A stretch of 64,000 bases of DNA from contig NZ_JBHUEO010000037.1 in NCBI RefSeq assembly GCF_042680885.1, positions 52,236 through 116,235 of the forward strand, in the 5' to 3' direction. Both the position numbers and the translations under genes were made by a program. The stretch comes from Siminovitchia sediminis. GTDB taxonomy: Bacteria; Bacillota; Bacilli; Bacillales; Bacillaceae_C. Shown here piece by piece: positions 32,743-40,911 of the stretch. The notes below the pieces were generated by a model. The model made no database searches, was not told the origin of the DNA, and was given only the letters and a program-made list of their open reading frames with translations. The stretch's first letter is position 1, and each line of letters opens with the position of its first letter.

Positions 32743-34833
32743 TCATTTAGAGTGCATGCCTTTTCGCGGCTTGTCAATTAATATTGTCAGGCTGATCAAC
32801 GTGACAAGAATGGTTGCGCCCATATCGGATAATATAGCAATCCATAATGTAAGGAGGCCCGGTATCGTTAACAGCAACGCAATAAGCTTCAGCCCCAGGG
32901 CTAGTGAAATATTCATTTTAATAATACGGTTGACCCGCTTGGCTATACGGATAGCTTCGGGCAACTTCCCAAGGTGATCCTGCATCAGAACAATATCGGC
33001 TGTTTCAATCGCACTATCTGTTCCTTTCCCCATTGCAATCCCCAGATCGGCTGAGGCCAGTGCGGGAGCATCATTAATCCCGTCTCCTATCATGGCAACT
33101 TTACCCTGATGACGGAGCTCTTTTACTTTTTCCACCTTTTGGTCCGGCAGCAATCGGGCATAAAAGCTCGTCAATCCAACGGCATCACCCACTTTTTTCG
33201 CTGACTTTTCGTGATCCCCTGTCAGCATGACCGCCTGTTGAATACCGGCTTTGAATAGTTGCTGAACGATCCCTTTGCTTTCCGGGCGCACCTCATCTGT
33301 AATTCCAAATAGCCCGAGTACACGGTCAGGAGCCGAAACAGCAACAAGCGTGTAGCCCGCTGTTTTCAATTGATCGATGTCTTTTTCTATTTGTCTTGTC
33401 ACCAGTTCAGGAGGAATACTTGACTCGTTTCCAATACGGTACACAGTTCCGGCAATAGCGGCTTCGACTCCCTGACCCGGTGTTGTCTTGATCTCATTCG
33501 GCTCTGTCAATGCCGCTTCATGTTTTTCGACTTCCTTCATGACGGCTTTTGCCAATGGATGAGAGGAAGATCTTTCAACTGAACCAGCCACGGTTAAAAA
33601 CAATTCCTGCTCGTAAGAGATCAGCTTTTCTACATAAGGCTCACCTTTCGTCAACGTCCCCGTTTTATCAAACGCGATGGTTTCAATATGCCCCAGCTGC
33701 TCCAAAAAAACACCGCCCTTGACCAGGATGCCGTTCCTTGCATTGCGTGTAATTCCGGAAATGATCGCAATGGGGGAAGAAATAATCAGAGCACACGGAC
33801 AGCCCACAATCAACACGGCCAGACCCTGGTAAAACCAGCTGCCCCAATCTCCGCCAAACAATGGCGGCACCAGCATGACGACAGCAGCAATAATCATGAT
33901 CAATGGAGTATAATATTTCGCAAACCTATTGATAAATTGCTCTGTCGGCGTTTTCGTTTCCTGTGCTTCTTCCACGAGGTGAAGGATTTTTGCAAGTGAA
34001 GAATCTTCGTAAGGCTTCGTAATTCGGACTTTTAAAACTCCTTCATTATTAATACTTCCTCCAAACACCTTATCGCCGGAGGATTTGTCGACAGGCATCG
34101 ATTCCCCAGTAATAGCGGCTTCATTAACTGAACTTCTGCCATCTGCAATCATGCCGTCGGACGGAATTTTTTCTCCCGATTTTACAAGCACGATGTCGTC
34201 TGGTTTTAATTGTGATACTGGAACCACTTTTTCCTTCCCCTCAGACAGCACAACCGCTTCCTTCGGTGCTGCATCCAGCAAGGTTTCCATCGATTTACGG
34301 GCTTTTTCCATTCCCAGCCCTTCCAGGTATTCGTTTATGCCAAACAATATGGCAACGAGGGTTCCTTCTTTCCACTCCCCAATTCCAAAAGCTCCAATTA
34401 AAGCAATTGTCATCAATGTATCAATATTGAATTTCAGAACCATTAAATTTTTTAAGCCTTTTATGAAAGTGGAGTATCCGCTCAGCGCTGCGGCAATGAC
34501 ATATAAGAGGACAGCCGTCCAGCCGGGTACTCTTCCTTCCAAAACCATGGCAGCAATATATAATAAAGCAGATACTCCAATGAAGTAAAGCAGTTTCCTT
34601 CCCTCAGCATGGTGATGATGATCGTGCGCATGGACCTCATCCTTGACGATAGAGGCGCCATCATCGGCCAAAATTTTTTCCACTTGATGTAAAGCGATAT
34701 CGTCTGACACTATCAGCTTGCTTGAATTAAATAGAATCTTGGCATCCTCTCCGTGATTCAGTTTTTGTATTTCTTCTTCCATCTCTCTTGCGCAATTGGC
34801 ACAAGAAAGACCCTTCAGCCGATATTCCGCCAT
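32743..34833 (-). CDS. cadA: heavy-metal-translocating P-type ATPase, CadA type
   Basis: A 696-residue P1B-ATPase that exports Zn, Cd or Pb. The N-terminal metal-binding domain has GLSCANCA, followed by a His-rich linker VHAHDHHHHAEG. The membrane CPC motif is VGCPCALIISSP, the phosphorylation site AFDKTGTLTKGE, the P-domain GDGINDAPALASAD, and the HP motif SSSHPLAKA. These mark the Zn/Cd branch. It follows arsR by 23 bases and leads into phoP, an unusual order. Expression is probably relieved by metal through the ArsR protein. Confidence 0.93.
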   Translation of the reverse strand: MAEYRLKGLSCANCAREMEEEIQKLNHGEDAKILFNSSKLIVSDDIALHQVEKILADDGASIVKDEVHAHDHHHHAEGRKLLYFIGVSALLYIAAMVLEGRVPGWTAVLLYVIAAALSGYSTFIKGLKNLMVLKFNIDTLMTIALIGAFGIGEWKEGTLVAILFGINEYLEGLGMEKARKSMETLLDAAPKEAVVLSEGKEKVVPVSQLKPDDIVLVKSGEKIPSDGMIADGRSSVNEAAITGESMPVDKSSGDKVFGGSINNEGVLKVRITKPYEDSSLAKILHLVEEAQETKTPTEQFINRFAKYYTPLIMIIAAVVMLVPPLFGGDWGSWFYQGLAVLIVGCPCALIISSPIAIISGITRNARNGILVKGGVFLEQLGHIETIAFDKTGTLTKGEPYVEKLISYEQELFLTVAGSVERSSSHPLAKAVMKEVEKHEAALTEPNEIKTTPGQGVEAAIAGTVYRIGNESSIPPELVTRQIEKDIDQLKTAGYTLVAVSAPDRVLGLFGITDEVRPESKGIVQQLFKAGIQQAVMLTGDHEKSAKKVGDAVGLTSFYARLLPDQKVEKVKELRHQGKVAMIGDGINDAPALASADLGIAMGKGTDSAIETADIVLMQDHLGKLPEAIRIAKRVNRIIKMNISLALGLKLIALLLTIPGLLTLWIAILSDMGATILVTLISLTILIDKPRKGMHSK

Positions 34834-34856
34834 GTTTTCACCTCCGTCTCCGATGA

Positions 34857-35174
34857 TTAATGCCTTGCATGGTCTATCGTCTGTTCCAAAATGTTCATGA
34901 CATGTTCATCATCATGGGAGTAATAAATACTTGTTTTTTCTCTTCTGTATTTTACCAGCCGTAAGTTTTTTAAGGTTCGAAGCTGGTGGGATACGGTCGA
35001 TTGCTGCAATTGCAATTTGCTCGCAATTTCACTGACCGAAAATTCCCGTTCGGAGAGCAAATGCAAAATCCGAATCCTTGTCGGATCTCCCAAGGCTTTA
35101 AATATCTGGGAAACCGTCAGCAGAGTCGCTTCGTCCAGTTCGTCTGGAGTTTGATTATTCAGTTGGTCGTTCAT
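34857..35174 (-). CDS. ArsR/SmtB family metal-responsive repressor
   Basis: A 105-residue winged-helix repressor. The HTH is SEREFSVSEIASKLQLQQSTVSHQLRTLKNLRLVKYRRE. C-terminal metal ligands typical of CzrA/SmtB alpha-5 sites are seen: D/H in SHDDEHVMNILEQTIDHARH. This makes it a Zn or Cd sensor of the CzrA type. It lacks the N-terminal Cys pair of CadC. The ATG at 35174 with GGATGT upstream is preferred over 35189, which has no site. Operator at 35199-35214. Confidence 0.88.
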   Translation of the reverse strand: MNDQLNNQTPDELDEATLLTVSQIFKALGDPTRIRILHLLSEREFSVSEIASKLQLQQSTVSHQLRTLKNLRLVKYRREKTSIYYSHDDEHVMNILEQTIDHARH

Positions 35175-35198
35175 AACATTCACATCCATTATTGTTAT

Positions 35199-35214
35199 AT
35201 GAGCATATGTTCAT
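35199..35214. promoter_or_regulatory. ArsR/CzrA-type operator of arsR-cadA
   Basis: ATGAGCATATGTTCAT is a 16-base near-perfect palindrome just upstream of the repressor start. It matches the ATGAACA...TTCAT pattern known for SmtB/CzrA operators. Confidence 0.7.
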
Positions 35215-35271
35215 GTATTAATTCCAATGTATGAAAGTTCCTCTGTTTTGTCAAGAATAGGCATCTATAAA

Positions 35272-35320
35272 AATTGGATTCCAAACATTACCTCTCTAAT
35301 GTTTGGCAGCAATTGGATTC
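35272..35320. repeat. perfect inverted repeat flanked by a direct repeat
   Basis: CCAAACATTA (35281-35290) and TAATGTTTGG (35297-35306) are 10-base perfect arms with a 6-base loop. AATTGGATTC occurs on both sides, at 35272-35281 and 35311-35320. No T tract follows, so an operator is more likely than a terminator. Confidence 0.55.
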
Positions 35321-35435
35321 GATCCATTGAAAATGCCCGGAAGTTTTGCTATATTAGCTGTAGTTTAAATTTTTTCCTGCAGTTTTAGCTCACATGCCTA
35401 TATTTTTTCATACATTAGTAAAGGGTGATTATTGA

Positions 35436-35675
35436 ATGGCTTATGTAATTACAGCTCCATGTATCGGCGAAAAGTTCGCCGAATGTGTCGATGTTTGTCC
35501 TGTCGATTGTATCGATGAAGGAGAAGAAATGTTCTTTATCGACCCGGACATTTGCATCGACTGCGGTGCATGCCAGGCCGTTTGTCCTGTTGAAGCAATC
35601 TACCACGAGGAAGAACTGCTTCCTGAGGATAACATATACTTAGACAAGGCAAAGGAATTTTTTGCATCCAAATAA
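35436..35675 (+). CDS. fer: bacterial ferredoxin with [3Fe-4S]/[4Fe-4S] pattern
   Basis: A 79-residue electron carrier. The Cys pattern is C9-x7-C17-x3-C21-P for one cluster and C-I-D-C-G-A-C-Q-A-V-C-P for the other. This is the seven-iron ferredoxin layout common in Bacillus. The acidic C-terminus is usual. It is a single-gene unit with a strong terminator. The donor and acceptor cannot be told from the sequence. Confidence 0.92.
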   Translation: MAYVITAPCIGEKFAECVDVCPVDCIDEGEEMFFIDPDICIDCGACQAVCPVEAIYHEEELLPEDNIYLDKAKEFFASK

Positions 35676-35693
35676 GCTTTATCTTTACATGTA

Positions 35694-35742
35694 AAACAAG
35701 GGCAAAGAGTGACTCACTCTTTTTGTCCTTGTTTTATTTTTT
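35694..35742 (+). terminator. terminator of the ferredoxin gene
   Basis: AACAAGG...CCTTGTT with inner AAAGAGT/ACTCTTT arms, then TTATTTTTT. Confidence 0.85.
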
Positions 35743-35911
35743 GCGCACATTTCCTTATGCCGAAATCACTCCGTCCTGACCTTTACGATATACATAAACG
35801 TCCTATAGGCAGGCTTTTTTTAGACACAAAATGTTTCTTGCGCCTATACACAAAGTGATCAGCTGAATAGAATGAAAAAGAAAAGCGCATCCGGGAGAGA
35901 GGAGGATAGTG

Positions 35912-36130
35912 ATGTCTAAAGATAAAAAGAGTAAAGTCATTCACGTTGAGAACCTGGTGATTCATGCAAAAAATGTGGATTTCATTCGCGATCACCGCCG
36001 GGATGAGGATGGTCATGAAGAGCATAGAAGAGATCCATGGGAGTTCCTCTGGGGAAGACCCCGGCCACAAGTTCATGGGGAAGAAAGCAGCAGCAGCTCC
36101 AGCGGAAAAGAAGATCATCATTCCGATTAG
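35912..36130 (+). CDS. small charged protein, probably spore-associated
   Basis: A 72-residue protein with SKVIHVENLVIHAKNVDFIRDHRR at the start, a basic/acidic middle, DPWEFLWGRPRP and a Ser/His/Asp-rich tail. The ATG at 35912 has GGAGG six bases upstream. I do not know its family. The pattern of a short beta stretch followed by a polar tail, and its place 106 bases before a YjcZ-type sporulation gene, suggest a spore or coat role, but that is inference. Confidence 0.65.
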   Translation: MSKDKKSKVIHVENLVIHAKNVDFIRDHRRDEDGHEEHRRDPWEFLWGRPRPQVHGEESSSSSSGKEDHHSD

Positions 36131-36236
36131 AGTGAAGGATATTCATGGGTAATACACCTGGATTCAAATATAGATTGTGAATCAAGTATGATGTGACCCA
36201 ACGGCTTTTGGCTACTCCATATAAGAGGTGATTTAA

Positions 36237-36356
36237 TTGTTTGGATATGGCGGTTACGGCGGCTGCGGTTACGGCAGGTTTGGACACGGGGGATTTGCGC
36301 TCATTGTCGTTTTGTTCATCCTGCTGATTATTATCGGAGCAGTTTGCTACTACTAA
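36237..36356 (+). CDS. YjcZ family sporulation protein
   Basis: A 39-residue peptide that starts with TTG behind AGAGGTGA. The first half is Gly/Tyr-rich (FGYGGYGGCGYGRFGHGG) and the second half is one membrane helix (FALIVVLFILLIIIGAVCYY). This is exactly the layout of the YjcZ family, small membrane peptides made during sporulation in many Bacillus species. Two Cys are present. It is too short for usual gene callers. Confidence 0.85.
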   Translation: MFGYGGYGGCGYGRFGHGGFALIVVLFILLIIIGAVCYY

Positions 36357-36367
36357 ATAAAAAAGCA

Positions 36368-36401
36368 TCATCCCGGCATCCAATCGGATCGCCGGGATGA
36401 T
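36368..36401 (-). terminator. bidirectional terminator
   Basis: TCATCCCGGC pairs with GCCGGGATGA. The T run is better on the minus strand (GCTTTTTTATTT), so it mainly ends the 36406-37461 gene, but it also follows the YjcZ gene. Confidence 0.75.
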
Positions 36402-36405
36402 TGTG

Positions 36406-37461
36406 TTATCTCTCAAGTTTGGGTTGAATAAAGGCCCGGAAGCGATCCGGCTCATCCAGGCGGATCGCGGCCTTCTTATATGATTTGCTAAATCCCATGA
36501 AAAGTTGGGCTTTCAGGGGTTTTTTTAATTCTATGATACAATGCGGAGGAAGCTTCTCAAAATCTTGTGCGATAAAAGAAATGGTTTCTTTTGTGTGAAG
36601 CTTTTCGTCTGCAGCTTCCTTCCCCCATGTTATCCGAGAAATTTCTTCTATTGGGATTACCATTCTTTTTCCAATCCCCATGGATATGTACAGTTGATTT
36701 TCTTTTATAGTAAGAGGGTTCAAACGGACAGCTTGGATATCGCCAATGAAAAAGAGAACGGTATACATGTTCAGTACAAGCATAATCACTGAAATGATCA
36801 CTGACATTTCATGGATCAGCCAATGAATGGCTGCTGTTTCGATGATAATTGCGTGAATCAGCATAATATAAAAAGCGATGTGGCTGGAATTTTTATGAAG
36901 GGAAAAATACGTCTCTCCAGTGGGCGGCCTCTTTTTCCATGAGGCCAATGCGTAATAAAGCATGACACATTCCGCTGCAAAAATTTGCAATACGACATAT
37001 TTTCCCACTCTTTTTTCTACAGCTTTAGAAAGGGAAAATAACAGGCTCTCATCTTGTGATTGAATCCAGCGGATAATGCCGGGAAGACGCCATGCCAATA
37101 ACAGAATAAGGCCCAGCTCTGCCAATAAAATCAGTGCTTCCAGGCCGATGGCTGCAATGGGGATATACGTAAATGGCTCAAAGTAAATACTGGGAATGAG
37201 AATTCTGGCAAAGACAAGCCCGCTGACCATTAACGTAATAAATGACTTCACCGTAACCTTCTTTCCTCTTCTCAAAAACAGGATGAGGAGCGGTGCAACG
37301 ACAGCCAGGTCAATCAGTGAACCAACAACAACCCAATGGTCTTCACCGGAAAGTACCAATGGAGTAATTGGTGTCCGGTAAAGCACAAGGTTGGAGAACA
37401 GGACAAGTGCCAACAGAAAAAGTAAAATGTAAAAGCGGCGATCTCTTTGAATGACAGTCAT
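36406..37461 (-). CDS. polytopic membrane protein with C-terminal PH-like domain
   Basis: A 351-residue protein of unknown function. About seven hydrophobic segments fill residues 12-260. The C-terminal 100 residues are soluble, and the phrases NPLTIKENQLYISMGIGKRMVIPIEEISRITW resemble the start of small bacterial PH-like domains. This combination of membrane helices with a PH-like end is seen in several uncharacterised Bacillus proteins. The start has an AGGTC-like weak site. It stands alone between two terminators. Confidence 0.65.
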   Translation of the reverse strand: MTVIQRDRRFYILLFLLALVLFSNLVLYRTPITPLVLSGEDHWVVVGSLIDLAVVAPLLILFLRRGKKVTVKSFITLMVSGLVFARILIPSIYFEPFTYIPIAAIGLEALILLAELGLILLLAWRLPGIIRWIQSQDESLLFSLSKAVEKRVGKYVVLQIFAAECVMLYYALASWKKRPPTGETYFSLHKNSSHIAFYIMLIHAIIIETAAIHWLIHEMSVIISVIMLVLNMYTVLFFIGDIQAVRLNPLTIKENQLYISMGIGKRMVIPIEEISRITWGKEAADEKLHTKETISFIAQDFEKLPPHCIIELKKPLKAQLFMGFSKSYKKAAIRLDEPDRFRAFIQPKLER

Positions 37462-37504
37462 GGAAGACCTCCCCTTCTCTTTTTCTTTAATCTTACCACG
37501 ATAA

Positions 37505-37531
37505 AAGTCCCGCCGGCCGGCAGGACTTCTT
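37505..37531 (-). terminator. terminator of the ccdA gene
   Basis: AAGTCC...GGACTT with the GC-rich GCCGGC inside, followed on the minus strand by TTTTAT. Confidence 0.75.
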
Positions 37532-37562
37532 TTAAATATTTAAATTTTGTGGCAAAATTTTC

Positions 37563-38270
37563 TTAAAAACCTGTAAATCCGCCAAATAATGGAATTAATA
37601 GGGAAATAATGAGATTCATCCAATCAAAGAACAACAATATTCCCATGATAACCATTAATATGCCGCCTATTTTCATGATGCGCTGACTGTGCTTTTTCAA
37701 GAAGGTCATGCGGTCCAAAAACAGGGACATCAGAATAAACGGGATTGAAAATCCAAGAACATATACGCCCATATACATCATTCCCATTCCTGGATTTGCC
37801 GCTACAAGAGCGATTACTCCCATTAAAATCGGACCTGTACATGGTGTCCATCCCGCAGCAAAAGCTATCCCGATCAAAACAGAACCAAAATACCCGGCAG
37901 GCCTGTTTCGAAATTGAATCTTCTTGTCCATATTCAAAAAATTAAATTCAAGAATACCTGCCAATACCAAGCCAAAAAATACCAATATAATGGCTCCTGC
38001 TTGCCTCAACAGATCCTGATATCGGACAAACAGGTCTTGGAAAACAGTAGAAGATAATCCCAGCGCCAAGAATATAATAGAAAATCCAACGAGAAACAAA
38101 ATCGTATGAATAAAAGCTTTTGTCTTGAAAATCCCTCGTTTTTCTTTGATCTCATTAACTGTCATTCCTGTGATATATGACAAAAATGCAGGATATAAAG
38201 GTAGGGCACAAGGGGATATAAATGATAAGAATCCAGCCCCAAAAGCAAGAAACAAATTGACTTGCTGCAT
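37563..38270 (-). CDS. ccdA: cytochrome c biogenesis / thiol-electron carrier CcdA
   Basis: A 235-residue inner-membrane protein with six helices. The two active-site cysteines are in SFISPCALPLYPAFLSY and GWTPCTGPILMG, the CcdA pattern. It transfers electrons from cytosolic thioredoxin to extracytoplasmic redoxins such as ResA or StoA. Its likely partner here is the TlpA-like protein at 56639-57232, though they are far apart. It forms a single-gene unit. Confidence 0.93.
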   Translation of the reverse strand: MQQVNLFLAFGAGFLSFISPCALPLYPAFLSYITGMTVNEIKEKRGIFKTKAFIHTILFLVGFSIIFLALGLSSTVFQDLFVRYQDLLRQAGAIILVFFGLVLAGILEFNFLNMDKKIQFRNRPAGYFGSVLIGIAFAAGWTPCTGPILMGVIALVAANPGMGMMYMGVYVLGFSIPFILMSLFLDRMTFLKKHSQRIMKIGGILMVIMGILLFFDWMNLIISLLIPLFGGFTGF

Positions 38271-38428
38271 TTTTCACCACCAGCCTCATTTACTATGATA
38301 TACATCCACCATATCAAATACAACCGACGTGATTGTAAAGGATCTGTGCCATTTTATTGAATTAAATGAAACAATAGAGCCATCTGATCCGTATGACTAG
38401 ATAACATGAATGAAAAGGAGCCATTCTT

Positions 38429-39397
38429 ATGCAACATCGATTAACGGTATATTTGGAAACATATGAGATCATGCGTAAGAAAATGAAATGGGTATCGGAT
38501 CCAAAATTTGTTATGACAGCAGCTTCGTTTTATGCGATGAACGAAAAACCTTTTGATATAAGCCGGTATTGGAATCTGGCAGAAAGCATAAAAAAGCAGG
38601 CCGGCCTTTTTTCTCTGATCCGTTCGGAATCCAGATATATTACGGCCGCAATGCTCGATGTCAGTTTCGATCAACCCGAAACGATGATTCCCGTATTTTT
38701 TAGTGCCTATGATGACCTGATTGATGCAAAGTTTCAGAGAAGTATTTTTACGTATATCGCTGCAGCCGTCCTAATGAAGCAAACAGGTTCAGAACCTGAC
38801 ACATACCGCCCTGCCATTCAGAAAGCAAAACAGATTTATGATGGGATGAAAAAGGAACACCGGATAATAACCTCAGCCGAAGATTACCCGCTGGCCGTGC
38901 TGCTCGCTTCGAAAGGTCCCGGAAATGTCATCGAACGGAATGAACGATTCTATGAACATCTGAATCGCTTCGGTTTCCAAAAAGGAAACCATCTGCAAAT
39001 GCTGAGTCATATTTTAACGTTGGATGAAGAAAATCATCCGGACGTTCTAATCAATCGAACGATTCAAGTATTTGATTCCTTCAAAGAAGCTGGAATAAAA
39101 CAAAAAACCCTGTTTTATCCTATCATGGGCATGCTCGCCATGATTCCTCCTTCGGAATTGGATATGAAGCATGTAGCCTGGATCTATGAACAACTAAATC
39201 AGACCAAACCATTTAAATGGCAAAAAGATTTAAATACCACGCTTGCTGCAAGTTTTTTCGTAAAAGACCGCTTAGAAAACTCGTCTCTCATTGAAACGAG
39301 CCTAAACACAACCATCGAAACGATCTTGCAGGCACAGCAGGCTGCCGTTACAGCAGCAATCACAGCTTCCGCCTCAACTAGCGGATCCGGGGATTAA
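38429..39397 (+). CDS. DUF4003 family protein
   Basis: A 322-residue soluble helical protein. The start MQHRLTVYLETYEIMRKKMKWVSD and RYITAAMLDVSFDQPETM match the DUF4003 family of Bacillota, which has no known function. The C-terminus is rich in Ala/Ser/Thr (QQAAVTAAITASASTSGSGD). The ATG has AAAGGAG upstream. Family members often stand alone and no partner is seen here. Confidence 0.82.
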   Translation: MQHRLTVYLETYEIMRKKMKWVSDPKFVMTAASFYAMNEKPFDISRYWNLAESIKKQAGLFSLIRSESRYITAAMLDVSFDQPETMIPVFFSAYDDLIDAKFQRSIFTYIAAAVLMKQTGSEPDTYRPAIQKAKQIYDGMKKEHRIITSAEDYPLAVLLASKGPGNVIERNERFYEHLNRFGFQKGNHLQMLSHILTLDEENHPDVLINRTIQVFDSFKEAGIKQKTLFYPIMGMLAMIPPSELDMKHVAWIYEQLNQTKPFKWQKDLNTTLAASFFVKDRLENSSLIETSLNTTIETILQAQQAAVTAAITASASTSGSGD

Positions 39398-39707
39398 GGG
39401 CTCTCTGTGTAAGAGGAATTTATCTATTTTAGGTCAATGTTTATTGCACTGATGACGATTCAGCTTGTGTGATCAGCACTCTCTTTTCCAGGAAAGGCTT
39501 GTATTTACCTTTTTCTCGCACGTTATGATCCTTCGTTTGTGTCATGCTTCCTTTTATTTTTTTTGAATTCGGGTGTGGATATATTGCGGATACATGAGAG
39601 GTTGCAAGGAGACTCTGCTTTATATATATCTGGGGGCTATCGGTCCCCGATACGGGGTATTCCCCAGGTGACAGCATGGAGAAACAGCCTGTACAAAACA
39701 GACTGTT
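39398..39707. other. intergenic region between convergent genes
   Basis: Nothing gene-like was found. The frames here have no ribosome binding sites and no protein-like composition. Confidence 0.45.
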
Positions 39708-40034
39708 TTAGGCTGACATGTTTCTGCAGATTTCTGCACACTTCAGGCAGGCCTCTGCACATTTTTGGCAATGGTCATGATTATGTTTTCTGCATTCATT
39801 ACTGCAGGCCTCGCAAACCTCTGCGCAAAGATTACAAATATCTTCCGCAAACGGACTGTTGGCCTGAATCGCTTTTGCAGTAAATGCACAGATATCGGCA
39901 CACTCCCGATCCAAACGGATGCATTCTGTCATCATGTGTACATCTGTTTCCTGCAAACAGGCATCAAAGCAATGATTGCATGCCTCCATGCACTCCAGAC
40001 ATGCCTGTATACACTCTTCATAAACTGCATTCAT
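39708..40034 (-). CDS. four-helix-bundle Cys-rich metal (copper) binding protein
   Basis: A 108-residue protein with 21 Cys spread in repeats C-x2-C, C-x3-C and H/Q-x-C (CIQACLECMEACNHCFDAC, CNLCAEVCEACSNEC, CQKCAEACLKCAEIC). It resembles the Csp/YhjQ four-helix bundle family, which packs many Cu(I) ions inside the bundle. The ATG at 40034 has GGAGGTCA; an earlier ATG would add 21 unrelated residues. The length is typical of the family. Copper storage is known for relatives; here it is inferred. Confidence 0.88.
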   Translation of the reverse strand: MNAVYEECIQACLECMEACNHCFDACLQETDVHMMTECIRLDRECADICAFTAKAIQANSPFAEDICNLCAEVCEACSNECRKHNHDHCQKCAEACLKCAEICRNMSA

Positions 40035-40117
40035 GAGATGACCTCCTTTATCCGGATATGATTCATGTTCCCTGCCATTATTTGATCTAAACAACATGGA
40101 AGTCAGCTACCCTCTTT

Positions 40118-40124
40118 TGTATAA
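40118..40124 (+). promoter_or_regulatory. -10 element upstream of the FetA-like gene
   Basis: GTATAATAATGG contains TATAAT at about 40119. It is about 50 bases upstream of the proposed translation start. A -35 is not obvious. Confidence 0.45.
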
Positions 40125-40173
40125 TAATGGTCAGTGAGCAATAAGAATTTTTCACAAAGGAAGTGCATCAGCC

Positions 40174-40911
40174 ATTTCAACTGAATTTCAATACAAACCC
40201 GCTATTCATTTCAGCGGTGTTGATTACTCAATTGGCGGGACAACAATTTTGAAAGACGTGACCGGATCCTTTCCTGATGGTAAAATCACGACATTGGCCG
40301 GGCCTTCCGGGGCCGGAAAAACAACTCTGCTCAAGCTATGCAATGGTTTGCTTTCCCCTGCGGCCGGAAAGATTTTTGTTCATGACAAACCGATTCATAA
40401 GGTAAACCCTATTGATTTGAGGCGTGAAGTGGGGATCGCCTTACAAAATGCCCCGATGGTCAAAGGCAGTGTATACCAAAATTTATCCCTTCCTTTGGAA
40501 CTTGCCGGAAAACAGCTGTCAGAACAGGAAGCAGCCTCTTTTTTGGAGGATGTCGGGTTGGAAGATTCATTTTTACATAGGGACAGCAAAGACCTCTCCG
40601 GTGGACAGAGACAAAAAGTATCGATTGCCAGGACATTGGTCAACAGCCCTCGTATTTTATTGCTGGATGAAATCACCGCTTCGCTGGATCAGACCTCTTC
40701 CAGGGAAATAGAACAGCTGATTGTCAACATCAATAAACGTTACCATGTGACAATGATCTGGATTACACACAACTTGGAACAGGCACGTACGATCGGACAT
40801 TATACGTGGGTCATGATGGGCGGCAGAGTTGTAGAAACTGGAGAAAGCAGCCTGCTCGAGTCACCGAAAACAGAAGAAGTCAGGCGCTTTGTGGAGGGGG
40901 GATTGTCATGA
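40174..40911 (+). CDS. ABC transporter ATP-binding protein, FetA/YbbL-like
   Basis: A 220-245 residue ABC ATPase. It has Walker A GPSGAGKTT, signature DLSGGQRQKVSIA, Walker B LLLDEITASLDQ and the H-loop WITHNLEQA. The normal domain start AIHFSGVDYSIGGTTILKDV lies before the first in-frame TTG (40249), and no ATG, GTG or TTG occurs between it and the upstream stop. I therefore propose ATT at 40174 behind AAAGGAAG. It is coupled to the permease gene by an ATGA overlap. In E. coli FetAB exports iron; here the substrate is unproven. Confidence 0.8.
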   Translation: MSTEFQYKPAIHFSGVDYSIGGTTILKDVTGSFPDGKITTLAGPSGAGKTTLLKLCNGLLSPAAGKIFVHDKPIHKVNPIDLRREVGIALQNAPMVKGSVYQNLSLPLELAGKQLSEQEAASFLEDVGLEDSFLHRDSKDLSGGQRQKVSIARTLVNSPRILLLDEITASLDQTSSREIEQLIVNINKRYHVTMIWITHNLEQARTIGHYTWVMMGGRVVETGESSLLESPKTEEVRRFVEGGLS

